Shown one piece after another: positions 32,596-36,490 of a stretch of 36,490 nucleotides of DNA; within the stretch, counting starts at the first letter, position 1; every line of letters starts with the position of its first letter. A program made the position numbers and the translations under genes. Where the stretch lies: contig NZ_JBHLWA010000038.1 of the NCBI RefSeq assembly GCF_042433085.1, forward strand, positions 1-36,490. Reading direction: 5' to 3'. The stretch is from Gallibacterium melopsittaci (GTDB taxonomy: Bacteria; Pseudomonadota; Gammaproteobacteria; Enterobacterales; Pasteurellaceae). The notes below the pieces were generated by a model that had not been told where the DNA came from, searched no databases, and saw only the letters and a list, made by a program, of their open reading frames with translations.

Positions 32596-34611
32596 TTATT
32601 GATGAATAATATCTAAGAATTGTTGTTCTGAAAGGATATTAATGCCCAAACTTTCTGCTTTTTGTAGTTTAGAACCAGCATTATCACCAGCAATAACGAA
32701 GTCAGTTTTACTAGAAACACTTCCTGTCACTTTACAGCCGAGCTGTAACAAGATTGTTTTCGCTTCATCACGCGTCATTTGAGTTAGGGTACCAGTTAAT
32801 ACAACCGTTTTATCTTTTAATGGATTATCCTGAACCTCTTCCGCAGGGACGACATCCTCCCAAACAACACCTTGTTGTATAAGCTGCTCAACAACATTGC
32901 GGTTATGTTCTTCCTGCCAAAAAAGTAGAATTCGATTGGCAACTACTTCACCTATATCTTGTACTTCAAGGAGCTGTTCCAACGTGGCTTGTCGAATATT
33001 TTCTAGTGTATGAAAATGATTTGCTAGGTTACGAGCAGTCGCTTCGCCGACTTCACGAATACCTAGAGCAAAAAGGAAACGAGCCAATGTCGTTTGTTTA
33101 GCTTTTTCAATACTTGCCAACGCATTTTCTGCAGATTTTTCTCCCATTCGTTCCAGCCCCATTAAGGTTTCTTTGCTTAAACGAAAAATATCCGCAGGAG
33201 TATGCAAATATTCTCTATCGACTAATTGTTCAATCAATTTGTCGCCAACACCGTCAATGTCCATCGCTTTTCGTGAAACAAAATGCTTTAGCCCTTCTTT
33301 ACGTTGTGCCTCACAGACTAAACCACCTGTACAACGTGCCACGGCTTCGCCATCAATTCTGACAATCGCCGAATCACAGACAGGGCAACGAGTTGGAAAA
33401 ATAATTGGTTTGGCATTCGCGGGACGACGTTCATGGATAACACCAATAATTTGTGGAATCACGTCACCTGCACGGCGAATAATCACAGTATCACCAATTG
33501 CAATATCTAGGCGAGCAATCTCATCACCATTATGTAATGTGGCATTACTCACCGTTACGCCAGCAACATAAACAGGTTCTAATTTAGCAACTGGCGTAAT
33601 TGCACCAGTTCGTCCTACTTGGAACTCTACATCATTTAAAATGGTTAGTTCTTCCTGAGCTGGAAATTTATAGGCAATCGCCCAACGAGGGGCTTTTGAA
33701 ATAAAACCTAACTCTTCCTGTAAAGCAATATCGTTCACTTTTAGCACAGTACCATCAATATCATAGCCGAGCTTGCTGCGTTTTTCGGCAATTGAACGAT
33801 AAAAATTTAGCACTTCTTCTGTACCATTACATAAGCGAATTTCTTTATTGACTGGAATGCCGATACTTTTTAACCATTGCAAACGATCATAGTGGGTGGT
33901 GGGTAATTCAACACCTTCGGCAATCCCAATTCCATAAGCATTTAACATTAATGGACGATGATAAGTCACTTGAGGATCGAGTTGACGGAGTGAACCTGCG
34001 GCAGCATTACGCGGATTCGCAAACGTCTTTTCACCATGTTCTAATGCATGATGGTTTAATTTTTCAAAGCCATCATGTGGCATAAAAACTTCCCCTCGTA
34101 CTTCTAAACGAGCAGGTGGATTATCTGTGCGGAGTTGTAATGGAATGTTACGAATCGTACGAATATTGGCAGTAATATCTTCACCTGTAATGCCATCACC
34201 TCGCGTAGCTGCTTGCGTAAGTTTTCCATTAACATAAAGAATACTGACAGCTAAACCATCGAGTTTAGGCTCACAACAGAAAGTAAATGGGGAAGGCAAT
34301 ACAGTTAAACGATCTTCAATACGACGAATAAAAGCAAAAAACTCTTCATCAGAAAAGGCATTATCTAACGAGAGCATTGGAATTTCATGTTTGATTTGCT
34401 GAAAACCATTATCTGGTTTAGCACCTACACGTTGTGTTGGTGAGTCTGCAGTAATGAGTTCTGGATGTTGTGCCTCGAGATGCTTTAATTGATTCATCAT
34501 TCGGTCATATTCTGCATCAGGAATAACTGGATTATCTAGAACGTGGTATTGATATTCGTGGTAACGTAATTGATTACGCAAATCTTCAAGTTGTTGTTGT
34601 AAATCATTCAT
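32596..34611 (-). CDS. ligA: NAD-dependent DNA ligase LigA
   Basis: Seals nicks in replication and repair. 671 residues, the same as E. coli. N-terminal Ia domain (HEYQYHVLDNPVIPDAEYD), adenylation motif EPKLDG with the AMP-accepting Lys116, OB fold, four-Cys zinc finger (RCPVCDSAI ... RCTGGLVC), HhH domain, and BRCT at about 590-671. The start aligns with E. coli. The ATG has no clear Shine-Dalgarno and lies 25 bases after a strong terminator. zipA, the usual upstream partner in E. coli and H. influenzae, is absent here; a small-protein gene is in its place. Confidence 0.97.
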   Translation of the reverse strand: MNDLQQQLEDLRNQLRYHEYQYHVLDNPVIPDAEYDRMMNQLKHLEAQHPELITADSPTQRVGAKPDNGFQQIKHEIPMLSLDNAFSDEEFFAFIRRIEDRLTVLPSPFTFCCEPKLDGLAVSILYVNGKLTQAATRGDGITGEDITANIRTIRNIPLQLRTDNPPARLEVRGEVFMPHDGFEKLNHHALEHGEKTFANPRNAAAGSLRQLDPQVTYHRPLMLNAYGIGIAEGVELPTTHYDRLQWLKSIGIPVNKEIRLCNGTEEVLNFYRSIAEKRSKLGYDIDGTVLKVNDIALQEELGFISKAPRWAIAYKFPAQEELTILNDVEFQVGRTGAITPVAKLEPVYVAGVTVSNATLHNGDEIARLDIAIGDTVIIRRAGDVIPQIIGVIHERRPANAKPIIFPTRCPVCDSAIVRIDGEAVARCTGGLVCEAQRKEGLKHFVSRKAMDIDGVGDKLIEQLVDREYLHTPADIFRLSKETLMGLERMGEKSAENALASIEKAKQTTLARFLFALGIREVGEATARNLANHFHTLENIRQATLEQLLEVQDIGEVVANRILLFWQEEHNRNVVEQLIQQGVVWEDVVPAEEVQDNPLKDKTVVLTGTLTQMTRDEAKTILLQLGCKVTGSVSSKTDFVIAGDNAGSKLQKAESLGINILSEQQFLDIIHQ

Positions 34612-34635
34612 AATTGATGAGATAAAATTGGTATC

Positions 34636-34676
34636 AAAAAAAGAAAACAGTTAATCGGAAATTAACCGATTAACTG
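34636..34676 (-). terminator. Terminator of the serB-yajQ operon, inside the ligA leader
   Basis: On the minus strand CAGTTAATCGG pairs with CCGATTAACTG (11 bp, plus 34648-34676), then TTTTCTTTTTTT (plus 34636-34647). It lies 22 bases after the small-protein stop and just before ligA. Confidence 0.9.
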
Positions 34677-34698
34677 AATTTTAGTCCTAGTCATTATT

Positions 34699-34872
34699 TT
34701 ATACGTTTTGATCTTTGGTATTGTTCTTTTTAACAGGATCAGGATCTTGTTTATAAATTGGCACACAATTACGACAAGCACCTTGGTCAACACCTAATTC
34801 TTTACAAAAATCATCGTATTTTTTGAGTAATTTTTTAAATAAACCAGGTTGGTTTTGTTTCTCTTGTGTCAT
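34699..34872 (-). CDS. Small cysteine-containing protein, 57 aa (DUF5363-like)
   Basis: Short basic protein: helix LFKKLLKKYDDFCKELGVD, then GACRNCVP with a CxxC pair (Cys34, Cys37) plus Cys23, and a charged tail. AAGGAG lies 6 bases before the ATG. It resembles short Pasteurellaceae proteins of the DUF5363 type (KYDEFCKELGVDQGACR pattern); this is recalled similarity, not a search. Function unknown; the cysteines could bind a metal or act in redox. It begins 15 bases after the yajQ stop and is the last gene of serB-yajQ-this. Confidence 0.8.
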   Translation of the reverse strand: MTQEKQNQPGLFKKLLKKYDDFCKELGVDQGACRNCVPIYKQDPDPVKKNNTKDQNV

Positions 34873-34887
34873 TGTATGCTCCTTATT

Positions 34888-35379
34888 TTAGTCACGGAAA
34901 TTGTTAAATTGGAAAGGTTGTCCCAATTCAGCCGTTTTTACTAATTGAATAACACTTTGTAAGTCATCTCTTGATTTACCTGTTACACGAACTTTATCAC
35001 CTTGAATTTGTGTTTGAACTTTTAATTTAGAGTCCTTAATTAATTTCGTGATTTTTTTAGCGAGTTCTGTTTCGATTCCTTGTTTAATTTTGATCTCTTT
35101 TGCATAAGTTTTTCCACTATGTTCATAGTTTGCAGGAATATCAAGTGAAGTTGGTTCAATATTCCGTTTTTGCATGGCATTGCGCAAAATATCAATTAAT
35201 TGTTCAAGTTGGAAATCAGATTCAGTAGCGACTTTGATCGTTTCATTTTTTTCATTTAATTCAATGGTAGCAGTAACATTACGGAAATCCCAACGGTTAC
35301 TTAAATCACGATTAGCATTGTCAACTGCATTTTTAATTTCGTGCATCGTAATTTCAGAAACAATATCAAATGAAGGCAT
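34888..35379 (-). CDS. yajQ: YajQ-family (UPF0234) nucleotide-binding protein
   Basis: 163 residues, the family length. MPSFDIVSE at the start, NANRDLSNRWDFRNVTATIEL, and the C-terminal VRVTGKSRDDLQSVIQLVK--ELGQPFQFNNFRD are diagnostic. Members bind nucleotides; the Xanthomonas member binds cyclic di-GMP, and E. coli YajQ binds tRNA and GTP in vitro. Role here not known. AGGA precedes the ATG. It lies 11 bases after serB, the same pairing as H. influenzae HI_1033/HI_1034. Confidence 0.95.
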   Translation of the reverse strand: MPSFDIVSEITMHEIKNAVDNANRDLSNRWDFRNVTATIELNEKNETIKVATESDFQLEQLIDILRNAMQKRNIEPTSLDIPANYEHSGKTYAKEIKIKQGIETELAKKITKLIKDSKLKVQTQIQGDKVRVTGKSRDDLQSVIQLVKTAELGQPFQFNNFRD

Positions 35380-35390
35380 AATTTTCCTCG

Positions 35391-36317
35391 TTATTTTTGT
35401 TGTTGAAAGTAGAAATCTTGTTGATTAGCACTGAGGATACATAATAGTGCGGTTAAGTCTGCAAAGTTTACCATAGTTTGTGCTTGTTGTTGCACTTTTG
35501 GTTTAGCGTGATATGCCACACCTAATCCAGCTGCTTGCATCATTAATAAATCATTCGCACCATCGCCAATGGCAATACATTGTGAAATTGCAATGTGATG
35601 TTGCTGTGCTAATTGTTGTAATACATTAGCTTTATATTGTGCATCAACAATTTCTCCCTCAACTTCCCCCGTTAAGAAGCCATCTTCAATTTGAAAGCGA
35701 TTCGCATAAACAGCAATCAAACCAAATTTTTGCTGTAATACTTCGGCAAAATAAGTAAATCCTCCTGAGGCAATCGCCACTTTCCAACCTAATTTTTGTA
35801 ACTCAGTTAGTGTTCTTTCTAAACCTGACATAATCGGCAGATGATTACGAACTTGATCTAAAATTGTCGCAGGCGCACCTTTTAAGGTTGCTACTCGACG
35901 TCTTAAACTTTGTTTAAAATCTAATTCACCACGCATTGCACTTTCTGTAATGGCAGCGACCATTTCTCCTGTCCCAGCAAGTTTTGCTACTTCATCAATA
36001 CATTCAATTTCAATCGCCGTTGAGTCCATATCCATTACTAATAGTCCAGCTTGATCTAATAATGGCGTTGTAGTGAGTTGGAAAAAATCAAACTCACATT
36101 GATGCGCAAGAGAAAGATATTGTTGCGGTGTTGGGTGTTGCAATAAAATGCAGTGATATTCAAAAATATCCCATTCTGTTAGTAATATAACTTGTTCTGC
36201 TTGTTGACAGAATTGCATTAACTTTTGTGTTGTGAAATTTTTAGTATAGAGAAGAAAGCGGGGTAAATCAGGTTGATATTGCGTTGGTTTTGATAAAACA
36301 GGAAATAGCGTTTGCAT
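35391..36317 (-). CDS. serB: Phosphoserine phosphatase SerB
   Basis: Last step of L-serine synthesis. 308 residues. An N-terminal regulatory region (1-85) is followed by a HAD phosphatase: DMDST at 96-100 with nucleophile Asp96 and acid Asp98, IECIDEVAKLAG, motif II IASGGFTYF, and motif IV GDGANDLLMM. AAGG lies 7 bases before the ATG. First gene of the serB-yajQ-small protein operon. Confidence 0.97.
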   Translation of the reverse strand: MQTLFPVLSKPTQYQPDLPRFLLYTKNFTTQKLMQFCQQAEQVILLTEWDIFEYHCILLQHPTPQQYLSLAHQCEFDFFQLTTTPLLDQAGLLVMDMDSTAIEIECIDEVAKLAGTGEMVAAITESAMRGELDFKQSLRRRVATLKGAPATILDQVRNHLPIMSGLERTLTELQKLGWKVAIASGGFTYFAEVLQQKFGLIAVYANRFQIEDGFLTGEVEGEIVDAQYKANVLQQLAQQHHIAISQCIAIGDGANDLLMMQAAGLGVAYHAKPKVQQQAQTMVNFADLTALLCILSANQQDFYFQQQK

Positions 36318-36360
36318 AAAAAAGCCTTGTTGTTAATTTTTAGGGTTAACTGAAAAAGTT

Positions 36361-36369
36361 TGTTACAAT
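36361..36369 (+). promoter_or_regulatory. Extended -10 promoter pointing right from serB
   Basis: TGT-TACAAT is an extended -10 (TGn plus TACAAT, 5/6) reading away from serB. The transcript would start near 36376 and run into the insertion sequence at 36421. AAAGG at 36407-36411 could be the ribosome site of a native gene now separated by the insertion. Confidence 0.45.
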
Positions 36370-36420
36370 CCGCATTTAAGCATAAATTGAACGGAATAGA
36401 AATAATAAAGGTAAGATCTT

Positions 36421-36490
36421 TGATCTGACCCCGAAAAGTTGGACGATTATTTTAAGGACTGAATTCTGTATTGAACAGGACTCAGTCCAT
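36421..36490 (+). mobile_element. End of an IS150-type (IS3 family) insertion sequence, partial
   Basis: From 36421 the sequence starts TGATCTGACCCC and reads GTTGGACGA at 36439-36447. This follows the terminal repeat of IS150 (TG..CTG..CCC, then GTTGGACGA). A hairpin at 36456-36488 (GGACTGA/TCAGTCC plus TTCTGT/ACAGGA) covers an AGGA site, and the last two bases, AT, could begin the orfA ATG. Such hairpins in IS ends limit transposase made from outside transcripts. The rest of the element is beyond the window. Confidence 0.75.

Overview
The window looks like chromosome of a Pasteurellaceae bacterium (Haemophilus/Avibacterium/Gallibacterium relatives). The reasons are low G+C, typical gammaproteobacterial housekeeping genes, a serB-yajQ pair as in H. 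influenzae, an HI_0002-like acyl-CoA ligase, and small Pasteurellaceae-type proteins. I could not assign a genus. By eye I found no perfect copy, on either strand, of the two uptake-sequence 9-mers known from the family.

Layout: 1-71 carries a 21-bp direct repeat that may be the inner part of a transposon end, followed by gene-free AT-rich DNA. A 57-aa lipoprotein (410-583, -), an orphan HTH regulator (712-1086, +) and the C-terminal remnant of an MFS transporter (1150-1533, -) make up this accessory edge. Housekeeping DNA then begins: folE, thrS with a leader hairpin that mimics a tRNA-Thr anticodon arm, a Tat-exported PhoX phosphatase behind a near-perfect Pho box, and selD. Next is an oligopeptide importer: two tandem oppA genes, each with the same promoter and leader hairpin, then oppB-C-D-F. 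An acyl-CoA ligase and brnQ follow.

Between brnQ and an NlpC/P60 lipoprotein gene, whose 3' ends converge, lie 16 copies of a 9-bp repeat. After nfo comes a block that matches the order of the E. coli minute-22 region (tRNA-Ser(UGA), yccA, tusE, acyP, yccT, mgsA, yccF, yccS). It differs by a Fur-controlled yfeABCD metal-import operon placed between tusE and acyP, and by a ycdY-type chaperone gene next to the tRNA. The right part holds a GNAT acetyltransferase, mscS, tRNA-Ile2, ligA (not beside zipA), a 57-aa Cys-containing small protein, yajQ and serB. The last 70 bases are the end of an IS150-type insertion sequence that continues beyond the window.

Functionally the window is mostly nutrient acquisition (peptides, branched-chain amino acids, phosphate, Fe/Mn) plus translation, DNA repair and cofactor genes. 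I see no defence system, prophage, CRISPR array or clearly new multigene system. The most informative signals are regulatory: the thrS operator, the Pho box, the Fur box, the duplicated oppA leaders, the 9-bp repeat array and the mobile-element edges.
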